Part shown: positions 47,713-57,626 of the stretch, piece after piece
Position numbering within the stretch: the stretch's first letter is position 1
Layout: every line of letters begins with the position of its first letter
DNA from: Neoceratodus forsteri
Taxonomy: Eukaryota; Chordata; Ceratodontiformes; Ceratodontidae
Assembly (NCBI GenBank): GCA_016271365.2
Contig: JADMNL010000022.1
Coordinates: 225,160,501 to 225,224,500 of the forward strand
DNA: 64,000 bases
Reading direction: 5' to 3'
Notes under the pieces: generated by a model
Databases searched by the model: none
What the model saw: only the letters and a program-made list of their open reading frames with translations
Told to the model about the DNA's origin: nothing
Translations under genes and position numbers: made by a program

Positions 47713-48204
47713 TATTTATTTATTTGAATTTTGGCAACTGGGTGAGCCCACTGGGACAGACTGTTCCTTTTTCAGGGGTGATCCAGGGAAGGGTACAAAG
47801 GGAGGTATGTACATACATACAGTGATAACAGCATGAAGTAAGTGTATAACACATTTTATGTTGATTGCGTGGATGTGCAAGAAACATATTGCGGCAGGTT
47901 GCCAGAAGCAGGTTGTGGAGGCGCAGCACTGTTGTGGCCAATGCCCCCACAGCCTTAAAAAACTTGGCCCGCTTTCCCCAATGCCGTGGCATGCTGCTGC
48001 TGACACTAGTTCAGCCAGTGTGCCACGAACTTGTAATGTTTTTGCCGCAGCAATAAGGGGCTGCCTCGTTATTGCAACGTCAGCAATTCGCTGCAATGAG
48101 GGAGCGACCTGTCTTTGCTGGGCAGAACGTTGGTACTGTAATATTGTTTGTGAACATGGCAGTGGCTTGCCACCATGTTCACAAACAATATGAAAAGCAC
48201 CCCA
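47713..48204. other. Unassigned GC-rich segment with a 19-bp perfect palindrome
   Basis: No family is recognised. The minus strand is open for 224 codons (48390-47716), but the frame crosses the palindrome and the minisatellite and shows no domain, so it is not called a gene. The palindrome is annotated separately. Confidence 0.4.
48141..48191. repeat. Perfect inverted repeat, 19-bp arms
   Basis: Arms atattgtttgtgaacatgg (48141-48159) and its exact complement (48173-48191) flank a 13-nt centre that itself can form a tggca/tgcca stem. It could form a strong hairpin or cruciform. Confidence 0.9.
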
Positions 48205-48540
48205 CTGCCAAGGAGGGCCCCAATCCCCCTCGGCAGCATGCACCCCCCAGAACAGTTTTTGTTTGCCGACGGGGGCCCCAATCCCGTTGGCTTCAGTCCC
48301 CTCCTTTGTTACAGTTGCCGATGGGAGACCCCACTCCTCTTTGGCATTATGTCCCCCCTCCCACTTTGATTTGTTGATGGGGGAGCCCACTCCCTGTCAG
48401 CATAATGACCTCCCCACAGACACCCAGTACATTAGTGCCGAGGGGGTGCCCAATCTCTCTCGGCTGTTGTGCCCCCCCTTTGTGCAGATGGGGTGCCCAA
48501 TCCCACATCAGGTACAGCTGCCCCCATGAAACACTCCATT
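48205..48540. repeat. GC-rich degenerate minisatellite, ~52-62-bp unit
   Basis: About six diverged units each contain a gccga(g/c)ggg...cccaatcc...tcggc-type imperfect palindrome followed by a C-run (starts near 48205, 48262, 48314, 48370, 48431 and 48486). Confidence 0.7.
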
Positions 48541-48789
48541 GGCATGCTAGGAGTCCACCCCAGCATGCCACACGCCCCTGTAAACAAAAAAACGTCCCGT
48601 GATTTTTTTTTTTACCTGTGCAAAAAGAAAAATGGCCCTCACAGTCTCCCTGCCTCCTCCCACAACCCATGCCCACCCACTGTGCACCTTGCCTCCCCAC
48701 ACCCCTCCTTACCCCATACTTACCTGCAGAGTCCGGCGTGATGATCTTTGGTGGACCAGGAACACGTCTGCACTCTTCAAAGCAGACCG
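48541..48789. other. Spacer before the satellite array
   Basis: Pyrimidine-rich, with no recognised feature. Confidence 0.4.
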
Positions 48790-50195
48790 CAAACCGAGGA
48801 AATGCCGGTAAGCTGTATAATGGAATAAAAAGGGTTTTTCCAACTTTGATGCATATCTCAGGAATTTTCTGGAATTTTGGTACCAAATTTAAAACATGGG
48901 GTTTTTGGGATCCCTCCTCATGAATTCTGCCACTGTCATGGCGTTATTCAGTCCCAAAAGGTGATTTTGCAGTCACTGTGCAGAATCACCATTCTGGACC
49001 AAGTAACAAAATGACAGTGCCAGTGTTCATGAGGTGGGCTCTCAAAAAGCCTATGTTGTATATTTGGTAGAAAAAATTCAAAAAATGACTGTTTTACGAG
49101 TGTGCATTGCGCAGTTGGTACACACACTTGTAACTTTGTGAATTTGCAATATTTTCATGCCAGATTTTCAACATTGGCATTTTTTCACACCTCCTTGTGA
49201 ACAGTACAGCTGTCATGGTTCACATCTTGGCCAAAATGTGTTTTTGCAGTTCTGGCGCAGAATAGTGCAGTCGCTGTGGGAAATCCATGTTCAGGACAGA
49301 TTAAAAAAATGACAGTGACACTGTTCATGAGCAGAGGTCCTAAAATGCCTATGTTGAAAATTTGGTGACAATACTTCATTAAATGACTGTGTTACGAGCG
49401 TGCGTTGCGCAGTTTGCACGCACGCTCGTAACTTTGAGAATTTATAATATTTTCACTCCAGATTTTCAACATTGCCATTTTCCAACACCTACTTATGAAC
49501 AGTACAGCTGTCATTTTTCCCATCATGGCTGAAATGTGTTTTCGCACTTCCGGTGCAGAATAGAGCAGTCAATGTGGGAAATCACTGTTCGGGACAGATT
49601 ATGAAAATTACACTTGATACTGTTCATGAGCAGAGGTCCTAAAATCCCTATGTTGAAAATTTGGTGACAAAACACCATAAAATGACTGTGTTACAAGCGT
49701 GTGTTGAGCACTTTCCACACACCCTTGTAACTTCGCAGATTTTTAATATTGTCACACCAGATTTTCAACACTGGTATTTTTTCACACCTTCTTATGAACA
49801 GTACAGCTGCCATTTTTCACATCCTGACCGAAATGTGTTTTTGCACTTCCGGCGCAGAATAACACGGTCACTGTGGGAAATCAGTGTTCGGGACAGATTA
49901 AGAAAATGACAGTGACACTGTTCATGAGCAGAGGTCCTAAAATCCCCATGTTGAAAATTTGGTGACAAAACACCATAAAATGACTGTGTTACAAGCGTGC
50001 GTTGAACTGTTTCCACACACACTTGTAACTTCACAAATTTGTAATATCTTCACGCCACATTTTCAACACTGGCATTTTTTCACACCTCCTTACGAACAGT
50101 ACAGCTGTCATTTTTCACATCCTGGCCAAAATATGTTTTTGCATTCCTGCTGCAGAAAAGCATGGTCACTGTGGGAAATCAGTGTCTGGGACAGA
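48790..50195. repeat. Satellite array, ~298-bp unit
   Basis: The aaatgactgt anchor recurs at about 49083, 49381, 49680 and 49978 (spacing 298, 299, 298). A more diverged unit lies to the left and a partial one to the right. Each of the last four units contains an inverted repeat just after the anchor, perfect over 15 bp in the unit at 49391-49432. Open frames within the array are by-products. Confidence 0.92.
49391..49432. repeat. Satellite hairpin, perfect 15-bp arms
   Basis: gttacgagcgtgcgt (49391-49405) and its exact complement (49418-49432) surround a 12-nt loop. Equivalent positions in the neighbouring units (about 49092-49132, 49690-49731, 49988-50029) keep most pairs through matched changes. 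Confidence 0.9.
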
Positions 50196-50199
50196 TTAG

Positions 50200-51792
50200 G
50201 ATCGAGCGAGTGGTGGGGGGAGTGACTGAGCTCAACTGCACTCTGTCAGGACTGCTGCAGATTTCTTTGTGGGCAGAAAAAGGCCCCAACGCAGGAGCCC
50301 AGTACAAAAGGGCAGCCTGCAGAACTGGGAGAAACAGAACGAGAGAGAGGAGTGAGTGAGTGAGTGAGTGAGGGAGGGGGAGTGAACGAACTCAACGGAG
50401 CACTGTCGGGACTGCTGCAGATTTCTTTGTGGGCAGAAAAAGGCATCAATGCAGGCAGGGGTCCAGTACAAAAGGGCAGCCTGCAGCAGTGGGAGAAACA
50501 GTACAAGCGAGTGACAATGGAGCTCTATCAGGACTGCTGCGGATTTCTTTGTTGTCAGAAAAAGGAGCCAATGCAGGCAGGAGCCCAGTACAAAAGGGCA
50601 GCCTGCAGCGCCAGGACAAACTGAATAGTGAGTAAGAGAGGGGGAGTGAGCAAGCTCAATGGAGCTCCATTGGGACTGCTGCAGATTTCTTTGTGGGCAG
50701 AAAAAGGCACCAACAGAGGCAGAAGCCCCGTACAAAAGGGCAGCCTGCAGCGCCAGGACAAACAGAATGAGCGCATGAGAGAGGGAGACTGAGCAACCTC
50801 AATGGAGCTCTGTCAGGACAGCTGTGGATTTCTTTGTGGGCAGACAAAGGTGCCAATGCAGCCATGAGCCCTGTACAAAAGCATAGCCTGCAAGAGAAAC
50901 AGAATGAGTGAGTGACAGAGCGGGAATGAGCGAGCTCAATGGAGCTCTATCATGACTGCTGCAGGTTTCTTTGTGGGCAGAAAAAGGTGGCAATGCAGGC
51001 AGGAGCCCAGTACAAAAGGCCAGCCAGCAGCAGTGGCAGAAACGGAATAAGCGATTGAGAGAGAGTGAGTGAGCAAGCGCAACGGAGCTGTGTCGGGACT
51101 GCTATAAGTTTCTTTGTGGGCAGAAAAAGCCACCAATGCAGGCAGGAGCCCAGTATAAAAGAGCAGCCTGCAGTGGTGGGAGACACAGAATGAGCGAGTG
51201 GGGGGGTGAGTGAGCTCAATGGAGCTCTGTTGGGACTGCTGCAGATTTCTTTTTAGGCTGAAAAAGGCAGTAATGCATGCAGGGGCCCAGTACAAAAGGG
51301 CAGCCTGCAGCAGCGGGAGAAACAGAAGGAGAGAGTGGGGGGGGGAGTGAACAAGCTCAAAGGAGCTTTATCATGACTGCTGCACATTTCTTTGTGGGAA
51401 GAAGAAGGTGGCAATGCAAGCAGGAGCCCAGTACAAAAGGGCAGCCTGCAGCACCGGCAGAAATGGAATGAGTGAGTGAGAGAGGGGAATGAGCGAGCTC
51501 AATGGAGCTCTGTCGTGATTGCTGTGGATTTCTTTGTTGGCAGAAAAAGGCGGCAATGCAGGCAGGAGCCCAGTACAAAAGGCCAGCCTGCAATGCCAGG
51601 AGAAACAGAATGAGCGAGTGACAGAGGGGGAGTGAGCCACCTCAATGGAGCTCTGTTAGGACAGCTGCAGATTTCTTTCTGGTCAGAAAAGGGTGCTAAT
51701 GCAGGCAGGAGCCCAGTACAAAAGAGTAGCCTGCAGCACCGGGAGAAACAGAATGAGCGAGTGACAGAGGGGCAGTGAGAGAGCTCAATGGA
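50200..51792. repeat. Satellite array, ~140-bp unit, about 11 copies
   Basis: The block ggactgctgcagatttcttt followed by gtgggcagaaaaaggc recurs at about 50250, 50410, 50533, 50675, 50818, 50955, 51098, 51235, 51375, 51518 and 51661. Spacing is mostly 137-143 bp, with 160 and 122 at the left, where a (gagt)n expansion lies. Units also share a cagtacaaaagggcagcctg block. Overlapping open frames arise because the unit lacks stops in some frames. The array ends where the LINE-B 3' tail begins. Confidence 0.93.
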
Positions 51793-52540
51793 CCAACACA
51801 ATCAACATTCAACATTGACAACTGCTTGTATAATAATTCCTACAATGAAAATAGAGTAAAGCATAAGTAAATTAAGTTACAAATTACATAACGCAAAAAG
51901 CATAAATGATAACTGCAATTAACGGGATATATACAAGGTACACAAGCAGTAGATACAAATTATAATGTGTATATAGGCATAAAAGTAGTATATACAACTG
52001 AATGTTACACGATAAACACTGTAAGGCCTGTGTAGCACATAATCACAGCAAAGCATGTGCAGCACATGATAGAGGAACATATGTAGTACAAGAGAGAAGG
52101 TAAGAGAGGAGGGAAGTGAACAAGAAGCTGAGGGTGGGAGGACTCAGGAACAAATGCAGAGCTGGGAGGAGGCAAGGTGGATTTAAGAGAATGCTTGAAC
52201 ATATTTATAGAAGGGCAGGACAAGACTGCAAATGGAAGGGATTTCTAGAGAGAGGGCCCAGAGAAGGCAAAGGGACACTGACCCACCGTAAAGTGATGTT
52301 TAGTGATTGTGAGCAGAGGTAGGCCAGCTGACCTTAAGGACCTTGTCACAGTTTTCCATTGGACAATGGGCCTGAGGCAGGGAGGGGTGAATGTGTGAAA
52401 TAGTTTGAGGTCAGGCAAAGGGTGGAGTATTGCAATTTAGCTTCAAGGAAAGACCAGCCAAGTGAGTCAAGGACAGCATTGTTGTTCTCTAGCGTTAGAG
52501 CAAGAGCAAAGCGAGCTATCCTATAATAGGTTGGTTGGAG
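51793..52540 (-). pseudogene. LINE-B C-terminal end and 3' UTR
   Basis: Starting at 52540 the minus strand continues LQPTYYRIARFALALTLENN, then LDSLGWSFLEAKLQYSTLCL, the C-terminal domain of Rex1/CR1-group LINEs. It then passes through a pyrimidine-rich region with stops into an AT-rich 3' UTR. The tail of heptamer-like tgttgaa units ends at about 51793, against the 140-bp satellite. Confidence 0.82.
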
Positions 52541-53974
52541 CCTAGCGTTTCACATACATCTCACCACGAGTGTGGCGTGCTAGAGGAGAAATGATCTAAC
52601 TGGGAATTACTCTGCAGTCCCTACCAGCCTTTGTCAGCGTCTTTGAAGTAGAACATCTGCTGAAATCTGCGGCAGTGTGTTGGTGGAGTGGCGATCTATC
52701 AGCTACTGCCTGCAGTTGCTTCTAGTCATTGCAGCCTATTCAAAAGTGGTTATCTGCTGAATTGCCTGATGCCGTGGGAAACGCTTGCAAGTACTGTTTG
52801 TTAAACACTTTATTGTCTGGACATTTTATCCACTTCAGTGACTGGATCAGTAGTTGTATATTTAGTAGGGCTGCTGCTAGACTAAAGACACTGTGCCCGA
52901 GGCATTCGAATATACCGTTGTAGAGGGGGCTTGGTGGCGAGCCAATCAAGTGCGGGGTTGCCTCAGAAGGTGGGATAATTCCCCCTTTAAATTTCACCGC
53001 TCGCAGCACAGCTGATATTGACGAGCGTTTCACATACATCTCACCACGAGTGTGGCATGCTGGAGGAGAAAAGATCTAACTGGGAATTACTCTGCAGTCC
53101 CTACCAGCCTTTGTCAACGTCTTTGAAGTAGAACATCTGCTGAAATCTGCGGCAGTGTGTTGGTGGAGTGGTGATCTAGCAGCTACTGCCTGCAGTTGCT
53201 TCTAGTCATTCAGCCTATTCAAAAGCGGTCATCTGCTGAATTACCTGACCCCATGGGGAAGCGCTTGCAAGTACTGTTTGTTAAACACTTTATTGTCTGG
53301 ACATTTTATCCACTTCAGTGACTGAATCAGTAGTTATATATTTAGTAGGACTGCTGCTAGACTAAAGACACTGTGCCCGAGGCATTCGAATATACCACTG
53401 TAGAGGGGGCTCAGCAGCGAGCCAATCAAGTGCGGGGTTGCCTCAGAAGGCAGGGATAATTCCCCCTTTAAATTTCACCGCTCGCAGCACAGCTGATATT
53501 GACGAGCGTTTCACATACATCTCACCACGAGTGTGGCATGCTGGAGGAGAAACGATCTAACTGGGAATTACTCTGCAGTACCTACCAGCCTTTGTCAGCG
53601 TCTTTGAAGTAGAACATCTGCTGAAATCTGCAGCAGTGTGTTGGTGGAGTGGCGATCTATCAGCTACTGCCTGCAGTTGCTTCTAGTCATTCAGCCTATT
53701 CAAAAATGGTTATCTGCTGAATTGCCTGACGCCGTGGGGAAACGCTTGCAAGTACTGTTTGTTAAACACTTTATTGTCTGGACATTTTATTCACTTCAGT
53801 GACTGAATCAGTAGTTGTATATTTAGTAGGGCTGCTGCTAGACTAAAGACACTGTGCCCGAGGCATTCGAATATACCGCTGTAGAGGGGGCTCGGCGGCG
53901 AGCCAATCAAATGCTGGGTTGCCTCAGAAGGCGGGGATAATTCCCCCTTTAAATTTCACCGCTCGCAGCACAGC
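52541..53974 (+). repeat. Three 480-bp tandem units at the LINE-E 5' end
   Basis: Units start at gcgtttcacatacatctcac near 52545, 53025 and 53505, spaced exactly 480. They are nearly identical, differing by scattered substitutions. Each ends with gggataattccccctttaaatttcaccgc-type sequence. The third ends at ctcgcagcacagc and passes into unique 5' UTR. They belong to the insertion, because its left junction with LINE-B lies at the start of unit 1. Confidence 0.92.
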
Positions 53975-54501
53975 ATGAGCGTGAGTGGCTGTGCCACTTG
54001 GAAGAGAAAAGTAGTCTAAAGATTTGGTTACGAAAGCTAATTTAAAGATATATATCTGGTAGCTATGAAGTTTTAGTAAGTTGGGTTTTAGAAAAAAAAA
54101 TGTTTTTTTTATATAAGTCTGTTGGTTAGACCTTTTAACTGGCTGAAATAATGTGTGTAAGTAGGAAGCAAACATTAATTATCTGTTCACAGGTAGTTTG
54201 TATGGTGGGTTTATTTGGGATTTTATATTTGTCATATTTGGGAATGGAGGAGGGGGGTTTGAATGATGTAAGTGTGATTTCCCCTGTAGTTAATTATTAT
54301 CATGACACTTGACCTTATCCAAGGGATTATGGTTACAAAAAGTTCCCCTTTTTAAAGGACTTGAATCTGTTTATGTTTTGTTCCTAAATTTTCTTTTTGA
54401 TTTGGTTAGGAAACAGATTGTATTATGTTTAAGGAAACAGTAATTTTGATTTATTTGTTTTAAGGTTTTTTGATTTTGGAAAGACTTGGCTAAAAGGGAG
54501 A
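53975..54501 (+). other. LINE-E unique 5' UTR
   Basis: AT-rich leader between the last tandem unit and ATG 54502, with no long open frame. A gtggctaaaag-type context precedes the start. Confidence 0.65.
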
Positions 54502-55635
54502 GTGGTTAAGTCAGTCTTTCTGTGTCTATGTTTATTACAATGTGGGGACATTAACCCCAATCCAGGCCCTGATATTAGACATAATGCAGGAAAAGGTATT
54601 GTGTTTACACATTCTAACATTAGGAGTCTTGTACCCAAAATCCATTTGGTTAAGGATTTTGTCAATGAGGTTCATCCTGATTTTATGATATTCACTGAAA
54701 CTTGGCTAAGTGATAAGGTGGCTGATGGGGATATCTCGGTTGTGGGTTATAATATGTATAGGGCTGACAGGAATAAAAGGGGAGGTGGGGTTTTAATTTA
54801 CACTTTGGATAAATAGTCTCTAAAACAAGTACACTTGGGAGTTAGTGTTGACATTTGTGAGCACTTAGCTCTGGGAATTGAATTTCCAGCAGGAAAACCA
54901 ATTTTACTGATAGGAGTGTATTGCGCCCCAAAGAGGGTAAAGAGTAAAATGCAACAATTGACTGATGCGCTGTCGATCTATATTGATACCCATGAAATTT
55001 TACTTATGGGAGATTTAAATGATAATTGGCTTAACTCAGCTGATGTAGGAGTGTTAAAAAAGATGGCTTTGTCATTGGGCCTAGAACAATTAATACAAGA
55101 TCCTACTTATGTTAATGTTAAAAATCCAGCTGAAACTACTTTTTTAGATTTGATTTTGACAAATGCTCCATTCCAATATGTTAAAGCAGGGGTCTTAGAA
55201 GATCTAAATAGTGACCATAATGTTATATTTTGTGCTAGAGTTAAAGCTCCTTTGTTAAAGCAACCAAAGGTTATTTCTTATCGAGCTACTATAAAAAAGT
55301 TTGATTATTTAGCGTTTATAGAGGATTTAGATAGGATTAATTGGGAAAGAATGTGGATAATTCCTGAAATTGATTTGGCTTGGAATTATTTTCTCTCAGA
55401 GTTGATGCAGGTTATAGATTATCATATACCTATGAAAGTGAGGAAGGGTAAACAATCCTCTGCTCCGTGGTACTCAGCTACTCTGAGAAGGCTAAAAGGA
55501 AAAAAGGGTCAAGCCTGGGTAAAAGCACGTAGTACAAATTCTCTGAAGGATTGGCAATATTATAGAAGTCTTAGAAATTTGTATGTAACTGCTGTCAGAA
55601 ATAGTAAAAGATCATATTATCAATCTAAATTATAA
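54502..55635 (+). pseudogene. LINE-E N-terminus, endonuclease and linker
   Basis: ATG 54502 opens with a hydrophobic leader ending LLQCGDINPNPGP. The APE endonuclease follows: FTHSNIRSLVPK (Asn block), MIFTETWLSDK (catalytic Glu) and GGGVLIYTLD, then a stop at 54814. From 54835 come LLIGVYCAPKR, ILLMGDLNDNW (GDxN), TFLDLILTNAP and LEDLNSDHNVIF (terminal SDH, intact). The linker follows with APWYSATLRRLKGKKGQAW, ending at a stop at 55633. All endonuclease catalytic blocks are present. Confidence 0.9.
54547..54570 (+). other. 2A-like motif, non-canonical (DINPNPGP)
   Basis: GDINPNPGP lies near the N-terminus of LINE-E. It ends NPGP but has Asn where the 2A consensus D(V/I)ExNPGP has Glu, so ribosome skipping is doubtful. 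Confidence 0.6.
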
Positions 55636-57437
55636 AATTCTGCAGGGAACGTTACTATTTTTTGGGATGTAATTAAAGAGATTAATGGTCATCATAAACA
55701 GGGTGGGAAAAGTAAAATTGAGATTTCCGGTTTTCATGGGGGAAATCTTTGGCAGATGGGTTTAATAATTATTTTGTTAATTCAGGAAATTTCTTTGGTA
55801 CCTCTGATTTATGTTCTATTAATGATGATCCATTGGTGCATATAGATTTATCTAAGTTGTTTTTTATGAAAAAATTGGAGGAGTATGAAGTAATTGAAGC
55901 CTTGTTGGGTTTAAAGACATCAAAGAGTGGTGGCCCTGAGGGATTGACCCCTTGTTTACTAAAAATTTCAGCCCTGAAGATAGCAGCTCCCCTTACCTAT
56001 CTGTATAATTGGTCTATTGAGGAGGGAATATGCCCTCTGATTGGAAAATAGCTAGGGTTGTCCCAATATATAAAGGTGGGAGTCGGGATCAATTTAATAA
56101 CTATTGACCAATATCATTATTGTCGCAAGTATCAAAGATATTGGAGGGGTTTGTGGCTAGACAAATGATAGCATTTATGAATCAGAATGATTTATTTGAC
56201 AAATATCAGTCAGTATTCCGTAAATCGCATAATACAATTTTAGCCGTGTCGAGGGTCTTGGATGATGTCAACAAAGCTATGGAAAAGGGCCTTTTGACGG
56301 GCGCCATTTTTGTTGACCTCTCCAAGGCCTTCGACATGGTGGATCATCAGATATTTTTACTAAGCTTGAAGGATATCGGACTCTCAGGTGGTGCTTTTAA
56401 GTGGTTTTCCTCTTATTTAGAGGGTAGGATGCAGACAGCGGTTGTTAATAAGATTGTACCATCACCTTTTCCAGTGGTACGGGGGGTCCCTCAGGGATCA
56501 GTGCTTGGTCCCTTACTCTTTTTTGATTTATCTTAGAGAACTGGGATGTCATGTGAATAATATGGCTTATCAATTATACGCAGATGATACAATAATATAT
56601 ACTTCTGCTTCTTCAGTGGAAGAGATTCAATTAAATTTACAGTTAAGCTTTGATAAATTACATGGGTATTTGTCACAACAGAAACTTAAAATTAATGTAA
56701 GTAAGACAAAATGTTTGTTATTTGGATCTAATATGAAACTTAGAACTTGTACTAAATTGACAGTGCTAGATCCTGAGGGGACAGAATTAGATCAAGAGAT
56801 GACTTATAAGTATTTGGGTTTCTGGATGGATCCCTTGGCTATTGGTAATATACATATAGATGAGTTGGTTAAATTAGTGGGTGCAAGGGTGGGATTATTG
56901 TATCGAAATAAAAATTGTTTAGGTGGAGTTATGATAAAGAAAATTGTTGAGTCCCAGATTTTTCCTCTTTTTGATTATGGTGATACATTGTATGATAATT
57001 CTCAGTCTGGCAGATTATACAGACTAGATGTACTATATAATCGCCTTTCGAGATTGATCTTACAGTGTCCTAAGGACACCCATCATTGTTTAATGTACCA
57101 GAGATTGGGATGGACTTCGTTGACAGAGAGAAGACAGCTGCATAAATATATTTTGGCCTTTAAAAGTATTACTATGGTAATCCCAGAATACTTGGCTGAA
57201 AGGTTAGAAGTCAGGGAAATTAAACCTTCATTAAGAAATGCAGGATATAGGGAGTTGGTTATAGCTAGACTAAAAACTAAAAGTTCTGATTTCTTTTTTA
57301 GTCAGTTAGTTCCTAGATTTTGGAATATGATTCCTGTAAGATTTCGGTTGTATAATCATAAAATACCTTCATGTAAAGCTGTTAAAACCTGGTATCTGGA
57401 ATCACTTTCTGGGCAAAAGAAGGATTGTTGTGGTTAA
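55636..57437 (+). pseudogene. LINE-E reverse transcriptase and C-terminal domain
   Basis: 55749-56051: ADGFNNYFVNSGNFF, then ALLGLKTSKSGGPEGLTP. A frameshift near 56033 and a stop near 56105 follow. 56120-56536: SKILEGFVARQM, YQSVFRKSHNT, GAIFVDLSKAFDMVDHQIFL and RGVPQGSVLGPLLF. A one-base slip at a T run near 56520 moves the frame. 56442-57437: YQLYADDTIIYTSAS (catalytic YADD intact), KYLGFWMDPLAIGNIHIDEL, FPLFDYGDTLYDN and the C-terminal domain to FWNMIPVRF and KAVKTWYLESL. About four simple lesions separate it from an open frame. Confidence 0.9.
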
Positions 57438-57626
57438 ATAAGTTTTATTGTTTTTTTAGGTTAAGTATGTTAATGTATGTTTCGTTTTCATTTTTTGTGT
57501 TTATATATTTGTTGTAACCATAACTTTATATGACCAAGGGTCACCATTTTAAATGAGTTTTACTCAATGGTCTAATCCATTTAATAAAAATGAAATGTAA
57601 TGAAATGAAATGAATTGAAATGAAAG
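57438..57626 (+). other. LINE-E 3' UTR and tail
   Basis: It contains the hairpin tgagttttactca, a ttaataaaaatg motif, and a tail of tgaaa/tgaat words up to 57626, where LINE-B sequence resumes. Confidence 0.85.

Larger units (their letters stand above)
52541..57626 (+). mobile_element. LINE-E: near-full-length CR1/Rex1-group LINE with tandem 5' units
   Basis: The insertion starts at 52541 with three 480-bp tandem units (to about 53974), then has a 5' UTR and one discontinuous polyprotein (54502-57437). The 3' UTR carries the hairpin tgagttttactca (57554-57566), and the tail is tgaaa/tgaat-rich. Its ends are fixed because removing it rejoins LINE-B without gain or loss. No target duplication is seen. 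It has the fewest lesions of any LINE here. Confidence 0.88.

Noticed and set aside
47716..48390. 224-codon open frame on the minus strand
   Set aside because: It crosses the palindrome and the minisatellite and shows no domain; no supporting start or splice context.
48790..51792. CRISPR array
   Set aside because: Units are 140 and 298 bp without short repeat/unique spacer alternation, and the genome is eukaryotic.
50200..51800. Many open frames on both strands with repeated LLYWAPACI-type words
   Set aside because: They are translations of the 140-bp satellite unit, not a repeat protein.
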